Positions 33,657 to 39,773 of a stretch of 46,180 nt of DNA are shown piece by piece. Both the position numbers and the translations under genes were made by a program. Below the pieces are notes generated by a model. The model saw only the letters and a program-made list of their open reading frames with translations. It had not been told where the DNA came from and made no database searches. Within the stretch, counting starts at the first letter, position 1. Each line of letters opens with the position of its first letter. The DNA is from a virus, in the IMG/VR virus record IMGVR_UViG_3300046450_002768, positions 1 through 46,180 of that record, one strand, 5' to 3'.

Positions 33657-33690
33657 AAAAAAGAGATAACCCCCCACACGGAGGGGTTAT
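33657..33690 (-). terminator. Rho-independent terminator, minus strand
   Basis: Stem ATAACCCC/GGGGTTAT (33690-33683 with 33673-33666), 8 bp with a 9-nt loop, followed on the minus strand by CTC and six T (33662-33657). Confidence 0.65.
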
Positions 33691-33857
33691 GACCCTTTTC
33701 CTCTGAGGCCCAAAAATTTTAAAGTGAATGGGAGACACGAGATACGATCACGTCGAACTGCCTGCCTAAAACCATCTCCCTATGCCGGGCATTTTAGGTG
33801 AAGAAAATGTGCTAAAAACTTCTTACAGCAGTAACCCACAACACACGGGGGTAATGC

Positions 33858-33882
33858 CAAGGTGTCTAACCTTGATTTTTTT
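33858..33882 (+). terminator. Possible rho-independent terminator, plus strand
   Basis: CAAGGT (33858-33863), 5-nt loop, ACCTTG (33869-33874), then A and seven T (33876-33882). The 6-bp stem is short. No plus-strand gene lies upstream, so it may end antisense transcription or belong to a plus-strand small RNA. Confidence 0.45.
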
Positions 33883-34031
33883 GAAAGAACCTAACGGAAC
33901 TTTAACGGTATCTGCCTTAGGTGTGGGGGACCGTCGTGGATTTTTACATCCGCCCTGACCCTGAAGGTCTCACTAAGGCCAAACTCTACTGTTTTCTCTC
34001 AGCGAGCTTAAAGGGGTTGAACCTTTCGATG

Positions 34032-34060
34032 AAAGTATCCGCTCCTTGATTTTAAGTCAA
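34032..34060 (-). promoter_or_regulatory. Putative promoter with 15-bp dyad
   Basis: TTGACT (34060-34055), 17-nt spacer, TACTTT (34037-34032); GATACT two bases closer is an alternative -10. TTGACTTAAAATCAA at 34060-34046 is identical to the copy at 1551-1537. The -35 overlaps the end of the 34057-34470 gene. Confidence 0.5.
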
Positions 34061-34470
34061 TCCTTTTGTGAGTTTTCTTTCTCAATGAAGTAATCGATCA
34101 TAAAGGTTAAGTTAAGCAAATCCCGTGAGTGGATTTCGGCAGGGTCACATACATCCTGAAAATCCTTAACCCTCTCACAGAATTCATTTATCTGAATTGA
34201 TATCTTAAGTGCAAGAGGGTGGTTAACAGAGACATCCTGATCTACTGAGTCCAGTGTTTTTTTTAATATATAATATTCTTTACCCTCAAAGGATTCCCGA
34301 GCAACAAGCCCGCTTTGCTCAAACTCTCCGAGTGCCGCAGAGAAAGAAGCCTTATCCGCCCCTTCGTCTTCAGTAAGGACGATAGCCTTCTGGAAGTGAT
34401 CTTCCATACAGAAAACATCATTATCACGAAACCATTGATACAAAGTGATAGAGGAATCAAAAACTGTCAT
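34057..34470 (-). CDS. Hypothetical protein with winged-helix-like N-terminus
   Basis: 137 residues from ATG at 34470; the frame extends to a GTG at 34485 that lies in the palindrome and is less likely. TLYQWFRDNDVFCMEDHFQKAI, then FSAALGEFEQSGLVARESFEGKEYYILKKTL looks like helix-helix-wing, reminiscent of a winged-helix DNA-binding domain (about residues 9-75). The C-terminus is helical and acidic. It is divergently transcribed from another winged-helix-like gene across an 80-bp control region with a perfect palindrome, so a regulatory role is plausible but not shown. Confidence 0.5.
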   Translation of the reverse strand: MTVFDSSITLYQWFRDNDVFCMEDHFQKAIVLTEDEGADKASFSAALGEFEQSGLVARESFEGKEYYILKKTLDSVDQDVSVNHPLALKISIQINEFCERVKDFQDVCDPAEIHSRDLLNLTFMIDYFIEKENSQKD

Positions 34471-34484
34471 AATTAAGCTTATCA

Positions 34485-34500
34485 CAATAAATATTTATTG
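34485..34500. promoter_or_regulatory. Perfect 16-bp palindrome, candidate operator
   Basis: CAATAAATATTTATTG is its own reverse complement. It lies in the 79-bp divergent region between starts at 34470 (minus) and 34550 (plus), 11 bp upstream of the plus-strand -35. All-AT core, typical of phage operators. Confidence 0.5.
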
Positions 34501-34511
34501 CAAAAAAAGAA

Positions 34512-34540
34512 TTGACTTATCTTAAAAAAACAATTAATAT
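34512..34540 (+). promoter_or_regulatory. Promoter of the rightward operon
   Basis: TTGACT (34512-34517), exactly 17 nt, TAATAT (34535-34540). The predicted start is within a few bases of the ATG at 34550, so the message should be leaderless or nearly so; no Shine-Dalgarno precedes it. Confidence 0.72.
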
Positions 34541-34549
34541 TACCCTAAC

Positions 34550-34798
34550 ATGAGCACACAACTAAACACAGAAAATGTGAAGCCCCTCGTTAAAAGGGGC
34601 AGAAAACCAGTCAGCGTAACGTGGCCCGACGAGGAGTTCACAGCAAGTGAACTGTCCGACAGTATGGGAGACAAGCTTTCAAGGGTTTCGGTTCATACCA
34701 AAATTAACAATGCCCTTGAAGATGGCGAGTTGGTACTGGTCAGGGTCGTTAAGAGTAAAATGGGCAGACCTCATTCTATCTACAGAAAGGTTTCCTGA
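34550..34798 (+). CDS. Small winged-helix-like DNA-binding regulator
   Basis: 82 residues. VKRGRKPVSVTWPDEEFTASELSDSM (about 13-38) starts with an AT-hook-like KRGRKP, followed by a helix-turn-helix-like SELSDSMGDKLSRVSVHTKINNALEDGELV and a basic wing KSKMGRPHSIYRK. This is a classic small winged-helix layout with two GRP/GRK basic patches. It would bind DNA in the minor and major groove. First gene of the rightward operon, under a strong promoter beside the palindrome, so it may autoregulate. Family not named; the fold is inferred. Confidence 0.6.
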   Translation: MSTQLNTENVKPLVKRGRKPVSVTWPDEEFTASELSDSMGDKLSRVSVHTKINNALEDGELVLVRVVKSKMGRPHSIYRKVS

Positions 34799-34872
34799 TG
34801 TTGTTTCTTGGCGTAGTGACCTTGGCGTTTGGCCTGTCAATCATTTGGGAGGTTGCCTTTGGCGGACACTAG
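34798..34872 (+). CDS. 24-residue membrane microprotein, putative
   Basis: ATG at 34798 overlaps the stop of the regulator gene as TGATG and the frame runs to TAG at 34872. The peptide is almost wholly hydrophobic (LFLGVVTLAFGLSIIWEVAF), enough for one membrane helix. Its end overlaps the TTG start of the deaminase, and the deaminase Shine-Dalgarno lies inside it. Coupling and hydrophobicity support it; length makes chance possible. Confidence 0.45.
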   Translation: MLFLGVVTLAFGLSIIWEVAFGGH

Positions 34873-35350
34873 ATTAAGCTGGGAAAAATACGCTCTCGGG
34901 TTAGCCGAGGCGGCTTCCTTGAGGAGCGAAGACCCCTTTGTTAAGGTTGGAGCTTGCGCCCTTAACCGTGACCATATGGTTTTGGGCGTTGGCTATAACG
35001 GTCTGGCGTCTGGCAAGGACGTTGACTGGGAATTATTCAGCCGCGACCAACGTCGCCCCGTGATGCTTCACGCTGAAATGAACTGCCTTTCCCTCTGCAC
35101 GAAGGGGCAGGTTGAGATTTTAGCAATAACCCTCTTGCCATGCTCCCACTGCGCGACTATGATTGCTGGGTATGGGATCCCCACTGTGGTTTATAGAGAT
35201 GACTACAAGTTAGACGAAGGGGCAAGAGAAATTTTTAAATTTTATAACATTGACTTACTTCAGATTACAGAAGAAGATACCGAAGAGTTTTCCCTAGGAG
35301 AAACTAGGAGTGTCATCCTTGAAGACAATAATGATATTAGAGTTGGATAA
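34859..35350 (+). CDS. Deoxycytidylate (dCMP) deaminase
   Basis: 163 residues from a TTG start at 34859, preceded at 6 nt by GGAGG, the best ribosome site near; a TTG at 34829 lacks one. HAEMN (about 75-79) and PCSHC (about 103-107) are the zinc-binding motifs, with the catalytic Glu between His and Met. SWEKYALGLAEAASLRSEDPFVKVGACALN is the conserved N-terminus of the family. It converts dCMP to dUMP, supplying substrate for dTMP synthesis, and fits with the NrdAB and dNMP kinase genes. The C-terminus (residues 120-163) is acidic. Confidence 0.87.
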   Translation: MADTRLSWEKYALGLAEAASLRSEDPFVKVGACALNRDHMVLGVGYNGLASGKDVDWELFSRDQRRPVMLHAEMNCLSLCTKGQVEILAITLLPCSHCATMIAGYGIPTVVYRDDYKLDEGAREIFKFYNIDLLQITEEDTEEFSLGETRSVILEDNNDIRVG

Positions 35351-35696
35351 CTTTTTAATGCAGCCTTTCTTGGGCGCTCTCCTGCTGCTCGTATGGTTTA
35401 GGACTAATGCGGTGGTAGAATACCTAGAGCTACTGTGTCTCGGGGGGCGTTTCTTAAAGGATTTTAAAGAAAAATCTTCACGAGAAGGGCTAGACTTCAA
35501 AGGATATATTTTACTTTACAAAAATTGTTTCCTTGTTAGGTTACTCTGTTGCCCGATTTGCCTTGGGGTTTGGGTTAATATATTTTTATGCTTAGGTTTT
35601 GAGAATTTTGAAAAATATTTTGTTTATACTGTTACTTCTTTAATCCTTTATTATACTATGGTTTTATTGGGAGGTGGTTCTAATGAGAAAAATTGA
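35331..35696 (+). CDS. Multi-pass membrane protein, DUF1360-like
   Basis: 121 residues from the ATG at 35331; a TTG at 35319 behind AGGAG, or a GTG at 35310, are alternatives. It overlaps the deaminase by 20 nt. Hydrophobic segments at about 8-22 (LMQPFLGALLLLVWF), 65-87 (LVRLLCCPICLGVWVNIFLCL) and 94-113 suggest three membrane helices. LLCCPICLGVW is like the CPxCLGxW motif of the DUF1360 membrane family. Function unknown. Confidence 0.55.
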   Translation: MILELDNFLMQPFLGALLLLVWFRTNAVVEYLELLCLGGRFLKDFKEKSSREGLDFKGYILLYKNCFLVRLLCCPICLGVWVNIFLCLGFENFEKYFVYTVTSLILYYTMVLLGGGSNEKN

Positions 35697-36282
35697 CTTT
35701 AACGAAATGATGCAGTTGCTATCGATGGGGGGCATAGACTGCAACCCCGAAGAGGTCCCTCTTCTTAATAGTCTAAACAATTGTCTCCAACAAACCATCG
35801 AATCTCTTGCGACGAAAGGGGAATGCTGTAAGGGCGACTCCGATCCGCTACCTAATGTCAATCAGGTGAAGTCGTGTTGGGGCGACTACGAGGCCGTGCG
35901 TAAGATTACCCATTGTGACTCTCGATATCATGAACGTTTACACGTAGCAATAAATGAGACATTTGAGCTTGTGCCGATTGGGGATGGCGTAATCATTCCT
36001 CAACCACACGAACTTTTACATATGGTTAACGTAAAACATAAGATTACAGATTTAACAAAGGAAGAAAAAGATCACCTTCACCTGCTTAGTTCTCGCAAGG
36101 CTGCAATGGACGGAGCCTGTTGCCAAATGCGTAAACAGTGGGATGGGGAGCTGAAAGCTGCATACAGGACTCTGGTTGACTCTCTGAACGAGAAGTCCCC
36201 CCTAGTAATAAACCTTAAAAAGGCCGAAGATATAGATTCATTGTATTTTTATTTAGATAACGTACATCTCAAAACATTATGA
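35683..36282 (+). CDS. Hypothetical protein
   Basis: 199 residues from ATG at 35683, 8 nt behind GGAGG; a GTG at 35674 is upstream of the site and less likely. Not recognised. The middle has Cys/His residues (ECCKGDSDPL, HCDSRYHERLH, LHMVNVKHK) that could bind metal, and the C-terminal part is helical and charged. Start overlaps the end of the membrane protein by 14 nt. Operon member; no membrane helix. Confidence 0.55.
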   Translation: MRKIDFNEMMQLLSMGGIDCNPEEVPLLNSLNNCLQQTIESLATKGECCKGDSDPLPNVNQVKSCWGDYEAVRKITHCDSRYHERLHVAINETFELVPIGDGVIIPQPHELLHMVNVKHKITDLTKEEKDHLHLLSSRKAAMDGACCQMRKQWDGELKAAYRTLVDSLNEKSPLVINLKKAEDIDSLYFYLDNVHLKTL

Positions 36283-36470
36283 CAGTAAAACTTGAAATGA
36301 ATAAAAAAATGCTAGGTAAATCCGTAGAAGTAGACGGTGACTGGCAAGGGGTCGTTGAAAAGGTTCTCGACGAAGAAACCTTTCTGGTAAAAGACCTAGA
36401 AACCCTTGAAACGAGGCCAGTGAGCATCTTTGACGTGCGATCCACTTCACCGCACCGCCACGCCCCATAA
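36279..36470 (+). CDS. Small beta-rich hypothetical protein
   Basis: 63 residues, ATG overlapping the preceding TGA by 4 nt. GKSVEVDGDWQGVVEKVLDEETFLVKDLETLETRPVSIFDVR reads as alternating strands, compatible with a small SH3/KOW-like barrel. No family is recognised. It is the last gene before the promoter at 36476. Confidence 0.5.
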   Translation: MTVKLEMNKKMLGKSVEVDGDWQGVVEKVLDEETFLVKDLETLETRPVSIFDVRSTSPHRHAP

Positions 36471-36475
36471 AAAGC

Positions 36476-36503
36476 TTTACTTTAAATCAAGAAGGAGTAA
36501 AAT
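36476..36503 (+). promoter_or_regulatory. Putative promoter carrying a dyad variant
   Basis: TTTACT (36476-36481), 16 nt, TAAAAT (36498-36503); ATG at 36513 is 9 nt further. TTTACTTTAAATCAA (36476-36490) matches the 15-bp repeated element at 13 of 15 positions. Confidence 0.5.
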
Positions 36504-36512
36504 AGAAAACCT

Positions 36513-36758
36513 ATGAGTAATACCAAAGATAAACCAAGTAATGCGAGTGACCAAGATTCGCCCACAGATCAGCCCAAAAAAGGGATGATGACCGTTAACA
36601 TGACGTATGCACGTCTGGCTCTCTTACTCGTCGCACTAAACCTCCTGTTTACGGGTTATGCGATTGTAAAGTTGGACGGAGCCTCTTCTGAGGCCCCTCC
36701 TGAGGTGCCCGCGAGGATGATGCCCACCGATTACACCCAGCCCCCAGAGGGGGTTTAG
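36513..36758 (+). CDS. Small single-pass membrane protein
   Basis: 81 residues. A polar N-terminus (SNTKDKPSNASDQDSPTDQPKK) is followed by one helix, ARLALLLVALNLLFTGYAIV (about 33-52), and a Pro-rich C-terminus. Likely N-in/C-out topology by the positive-inside rule, with lysines before the helix. Not recognised. Its last codons form a CCCCC-AGA-GGGGG hairpin followed by TTT. It has its own promoter. Confidence 0.5.
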   Translation: MSNTKDKPSNASDQDSPTDQPKKGMMTVNMTYARLALLLVALNLLFTGYAIVKLDGASSEAPPEVPARMMPTDYTQPPEGV

Positions 36759-36875
36759 GACCCCTCGCTGTCCCCTCGCTGTATTAGTGTCGCTGCAAAT
36801 CCTCGACACTAACTGGCCTTTAGGCCAGAACACACCACCGGTGTTCTTATCCGCCGGCTACAGCGAGGGGGCTTT
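36741..36875 (+). ncRNA. Multibranched structured RNA or complex terminator
   Basis: Between two genes the plus strand can fold as a four-way junction: an 11-bp closing stem CCCCTCGCTGT/ACAGCGAGGGG (36860-36870), a 9-bp hairpin TTAGTGTCG/CGACACTAA (36784-36812), CTGGCC-TTTA-GGCCAG (36813-36828) and ACACC/GGTGT (36832-36844). The closing strand exists twice in tandem, so it can pair in two registers. CCCCC-AGA-GGGGG (36741-36753) overlaps the previous stop. The last stem is followed by GCTTTTACTT, so termination is one role. It is not a tRNA: no T-loop or CCA. Confidence 0.55.
36761..36782. repeat. Tandem 11-bp direct repeat
   Basis: CCCCTCGCTGT is repeated twice without spacer (36761-36771, 36772-36782); its reverse complement occurs once at 36860-36870. 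Confidence 0.9.
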
Positions 36876-36878
36876 TAC

Positions 36879-36907
36879 TTGATATTTTAATAATTGCCCC
36901 GTATCAT
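36879..36907 (+). promoter_or_regulatory. Promoter of the nucleotide-sugar dehydrogenase gene
   Basis: TTGATA (36879-36884), exactly 17 nt, TATCAT (36902-36907), then 6 nt to ATG at 36914. No Shine-Dalgarno; the transcript should be leaderless. Confidence 0.65.
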
Positions 36908-36913
36908 AACTAT

Positions 36914-37771
36914 ATGAAGCACACAAAATTTAAATTAGGCATTTTAGGGAATGGATATGTGGGTCAAGCGACTCAACTTTTAGGGGGCGAGCTGATCGAG
37001 TGTATAGCGTATGACAAAGACCCCGAGAAGTGCAACCCAAAGAGCACGACGATTGATGACTTAAAGGGGTGTGATTTTGTTTTTGTTTGTGTTCCTACCC
37101 CAATGAAAAAAAACGGGGTGTGCGATTTATCCATAGTTAAAGCGGCCATTAAGGATTTGACTCGGCACGGCATTAGGAAAAAGAAAATTATTCTCCGTTC
37201 TACAGTTCCCGTGGGGACTTCAAAAAAATTAAAGGTTCACTTTATGCCTGAGTTCTTAACAGAAAGAAACTGGAGAGAGGATTTCTACAATAATAACCTA
37301 TGGGTGTTTGGGTACGATACCTCTCTGGATGCTGGTAGTGTTGAAAAATTAAATAATTTAATTTGCACAGCTCGAGATCAGGGGTCAATAAAAAATGCTA
37401 AGACCACCTTTGTTTCCACGAGGACAGCGGAATTTATTAAATACGGGCGCAACTCTTTCCTAGCGGTTAAGGTTTCTGTTTTTAATGAACTTGAGGAATT
37501 TTGTGGTAAAAACGACATTTCATATTCCGTAGCAGCAAACCTTATTGGCTCAGATGAGAGAATCGGGATGAGCCATACTGCTGTGCCGGGACCCGATGGC
37601 CACAGAGGGTATGGCGGGACGTGTTTTCCAAAGGATATATGCTCCATGTTGCATCAACTAAAAAAGAGTAAATGCAATTCTATGGTCTTAAAGGCTGCGG
37701 AAAAAAGAAATATCACAGTAGACAGGCCCGAAAAAGACTGGGAAAAGAACAAAGGTCGCGCAGTTAGTTGA
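36914..37771 (+). CDS. UDP-glucose/GDP-mannose dehydrogenase family protein, short form
   Basis: 285 residues. GILGNGYVGQAT (8-19) is the NAD loop, VFVCVPTPMKKNGVCDLSIV (about 56-75) and ILRSTVPVGTSKKL (about 91-104) the conserved N-domain, and GPDGHRGYGGTCFPKDICSML (about 227-247) the catalytic-Cys motif. It oxidises a nucleotide hexose to a uronic acid in two steps. Family members are usually about 390-440 residues; here the third, UDP-binding C-terminal domain is missing or minimal, so altered substrate recognition is likely. The start has its own near-leaderless promoter. Upstream is the cloverleaf RNA. Confidence 0.82.
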   Translation: MKHTKFKLGILGNGYVGQATQLLGGELIECIAYDKDPEKCNPKSTTIDDLKGCDFVFVCVPTPMKKNGVCDLSIVKAAIKDLTRHGIRKKKIILRSTVPVGTSKKLKVHFMPEFLTERNWREDFYNNNLWVFGYDTSLDAGSVEKLNNLICTARDQGSIKNAKTTFVSTRTAEFIKYGRNSFLAVKVSVFNELEEFCGKNDISYSVAANLIGSDERIGMSHTAVPGPDGHRGYGGTCFPKDICSMLHQLKKSKCNSMVLKAAEKRNITVDRPEKDWEKNKGRAVS

Positions 37772-37835
37772 TTTTCTGGTGATTTTACTTGTTTTTTTTA
37801 TAAAGTAGGTGTACTTTATTAAAAGGTACCTCATT

Positions 37836-38783
37836 ATGAAGAAAATATTTTTGGCTTCTCTTATTGTTTTTTTTGCTTTCCCGATTAGGCATACCGCTGG
37901 AGCAGAAAAGTCCCCGTCTACATCAGAACACTTGCAAAATGTATCTGTGACAATCAGGTCTGAGGGCGAATTTTCCAATGGGGAGGGGTCTGGTGTTATT
38001 TTTTCACGAAAAGACGCGAAAGGGAATTTGGTAAATTTTGTATGGACTGCTGGGCATGTTGTTGACAACCTTCGATCCACCAGAAAGGTGCTGGTCGGCG
38101 GTGCACCTAAAACCCTAGTGGAATTCAAAGACCCACTGGTTGTTAAGGAGATTAGACAAGGAGGTAGAACTGTTGGCAGATTACAAATGGACGCCGAGGT
38201 ATTGAAGTACAGCGACGCCACGGACGGCCACGACCTTGCACTACTACGGGTTCGTAAATTTAATTTTGTTAAGGATAGCGTAACATTTCATCTTGATGAA
38301 GGGATCCCCACTCTGGGAACTGATCTTTTACACGTTGGAAGTCTGCTTGGCCAAATGGGCGCAAACAGCATGACTGATGGAATTTATTCCCAGCACGGTA
38401 GAATTTTAAAACAATTAAATAAACATATTTTCGACCAGACGACTTGTGTGGCGTTTCCCGGCTCTAGCGGGGGAGGGGTATACCTTAAAAAGGACGCCAA
38501 ATATATTGGTATGCTTGTAAGGGGGGCAGGAGAGGGGTTCAATCTAATCGTTCCTGTTCGGCGTATGCAAGAATATTGTACGAAGCATGACATTATGTGG
38601 GCCCTGAACGCAAAACTTCCAATGCCCTCGGACGAAGACCTAAAAAAGATGCCCATTGAAAATAGCCCAAAAGAGCACGAAGAGGCTAAAACCGCGAGCA
38701 GGGTTGAAGCTGAAAAATTGTTTCCGTTCAGACTTCGGGTAACCTATCCTAAAATTTTAATCATTAAAGAAAAAATAAAATAA
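37836..38783 (+). CDS. Secreted trypsin-like serine protease
   Basis: 315 residues from ATG at 37836 with AAGG 9-12 nt upstream; a GTG at 37809 is less likely. Residues 1-23 form a signal peptide: KK, a hydrophobic core (FLASLIVFFAF) and AGA before the predicted cut. The triad is His74 in WTAGHVV, Asp133 in DGHDLALLRV and Ser211 in FPGSSGGGVY, all intact. The C-terminal 60 residues are charged, with no PDZ domain. It should act in the periplasm or outside the cell. A signal peptidase I gene lies 1 kb away. Roles could include degradation of envelope proteins, virion maturation or superinfection control. Confidence 0.85.
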   Translation: MKKIFLASLIVFFAFPIRHTAGAEKSPSTSEHLQNVSVTIRSEGEFSNGEGSGVIFSRKDAKGNLVNFVWTAGHVVDNLRSTRKVLVGGAPKTLVEFKDPLVVKEIRQGGRTVGRLQMDAEVLKYSDATDGHDLALLRVRKFNFVKDSVTFHLDEGIPTLGTDLLHVGSLLGQMGANSMTDGIYSQHGRILKQLNKHIFDQTTCVAFPGSSGGGVYLKKDAKYIGMLVRGAGEGFNLIVPVRRMQEYCTKHDIMWALNAKLPMPSDEDLKKMPIENSPKEHEEAKTASRVEAEKLFPFRLRVTYPKILIIKEKIK

Positions 38784-38819
38784 TGAAAAAAATATTATTA
38801 TAAAGGTGTAACATCTTAT

Positions 38820-39368
38820 ATGCAAGAGGGCTTTACAGAGATTGACTTTACAGAGCAAATCTTAGCTAACGAGGGGTTAGCCAAGACGTTTACCACCAAA
38901 CGTCGTAACGACCTGCCAGATGGTGATTTTGCATACATAGCTCCCGGTGGTAAAAAGGTGGACGGCAAAACAGAACCCCGTTCCCTTCGCCACTTCCCCA
39001 TCCCCGATGCCGCTCACGTAAGAAACGCATTAGCGCGACTTCCACAATCTAAGCTGTCGCCAGAGGTAAAGGCCAAAATACTGAAAAAACTCAAATCAAA
39101 AGCTAAAGAATACGGAATTGAGGTTTCGGATACTTGGAAAGACAGCGGGGTTACAAAAGCTTATCACGAGGATATGGAGGAACATTTCAAAGGCATGAGA
39201 GAGAATCTGCGCGATAGAATGGACAACCAAGATTCCTATGATACAAAACACGAGACTTTACGTGAGTTACGAAAACACCATCAAGGTGCTATAAAAAATA
39301 TTGATCAAGAAATAAAAAGTTTAACGAAGGACAAATCCGAGGACACAGGCGACTTGGGTAACGAATAA
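38820..39368 (+). CDS. DUF6582-like phage head-region protein
   Basis: 182 residues. RRNDLPDGDFAYIAPGGKKVDGKTEPRSLRHFPIPDAAHVRNALARLPQSKLS (about 28-80) is the characteristic DUF6582 segment, found in phage proteins near prohead protease and scaffold genes. The C-terminal 80 residues are charged and helical, likely coiled coil. Its N-terminal EIDFTEQI is repeated at the end of the next protein. ATG at 38820 has AAAGG about 15 nt upstream. Confidence 0.68.
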   Translation: MQEGFTEIDFTEQILANEGLAKTFTTKRRNDLPDGDFAYIAPGGKKVDGKTEPRSLRHFPIPDAAHVRNALARLPQSKLSPEVKAKILKKLKSKAKEYGIEVSDTWKDSGVTKAYHEDMEEHFKGMRENLRDRMDNQDSYDTKHETLRELRKHHQGAIKNIDQEIKSLTKDKSEDTGDLGNE

Positions 39369-39372
39369 TAAA

Positions 39373-39576
39373 ATGCCCCTTCCCTCTCCTCACGGCAAGC
39401 AGAGTCGTAAAGACTTTATCTCAGAGTGCATGGATAACGATGTAATGGGTAAAGAGTTCCCAGATTCTCAACAAAGATACGCGGTATGTACGTCACGTTG
39501 GCAGGATTCTAAGGCCAACATAGTAGAAGTAGATTTTACAGAACAAATAAAAAAAATAAAAGAAGACAAGGACTAG
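39373..39576 (+). CDS. Small phage head-region protein (PLPxPHGxQSRxxFxxxCM type)
   Basis: 67 residues. MPLPSPHGKQSRKDFISECMDNDVMGKEFPDSQQRYAVCTSRW is a compact pattern common in tailed phages as a separate gene or as part of prohead-core/protease polyproteins. Its tail NIVEVDFTEQIKKIKED repeats the DFTEQI motif of the preceding protein, which may be a shared binding peptide or a trace of domain rearrangement. ATG 39373 lies 4 nt behind the previous stop. Ends beside the convergent 39573 gene. Confidence 0.65.
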   Translation: MPLPSPHGKQSRKDFISECMDNDVMGKEFPDSQQRYAVCTSRWQDSKANIVEVDFTEQIKKIKEDKD

Positions 39577-39773
39577 TCTTCAACCCGTACCACAGTGTGA
39601 GCCACCCTTCTGTCTTGTGTAAACCCCTCTTCATACAAATACTCTAAAATGGTCATTTCTAGATTTTCTGGTAGATTTAGGCACGGATCATATATATAAA
39701 CCCTATCCCCGGTCCAGTGTTCGCCCCTTTTAATTTCTACAACGTAATTCTGAACTATTAGATTGTGATTCAT
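39573..39773 (-). CDS. Small protein, paralogue of 40339-40521
   Basis: 66 residues. RVYIYDPCLNLPENLEMTILEYLYEEGFTQ is clearly related to KIKIFDPSSELEDDKAIAIVQYLYDEGFLE in the plus-strand gene 570 bp away. ATG overlaps the signal peptidase stop by 4 nt, so both are one minus-strand unit. Function unknown; small alpha/beta protein without membrane helix. Confidence 0.6.
   Translation of the reverse strand: MNHNLIVQNYVVEIKRGEHWTGDRVYIYDPCLNLPENLEMTILEYLYEEGFTQDRRVAHTVVRVED

Larger units (their letters stand above)
33657..34025 (-). ncRNA. Candidate structured non-coding RNA or long leader
   Basis: The stretch 33563-34056 has no gene-like reading frame on either strand. On the minus strand a TTGACT promoter (34060) is followed by several hairpins: CTTTC-ATC-GAAAG at about 34024-34036; CAAGGT/ACCTTG at 33858-33874; CCTAAAA/TTTTAGG at 33766-33798 enclosing TGC-CCG-GCA; a GGGAGAT/GTCTCCC stem at 33730-33780; and finally a terminator (33690-33657). 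A transcript of about 370 nt is implied. I could not match it to RNase P, 6S or a known riboswitch. It could instead be the attenuated leader of the operon starting at 33562. Confidence 0.45.

Noticed and set aside
33730-33780. GGGAGAT/GTCTCCC stem taken as a tRNA or second tmRNA acceptor
   Set aside because: Only about 51 nt are enclosed, with no T-arm consensus and no CCA; the last bases are ATT.
36761-36870. Cloverleaf fold taken as a tRNA gene
   Set aside because: The closing stem is 11 bp, there is no T-loop sequence, anticodon arm geometry or CCA, and hairpin lengths do not fit a tRNA.
37688-38221. 177-residue minus-strand open frame
   Set aside because: It is a shadow of the dehydrogenase and protease genes, with no recognisable domain and no ribosome site.
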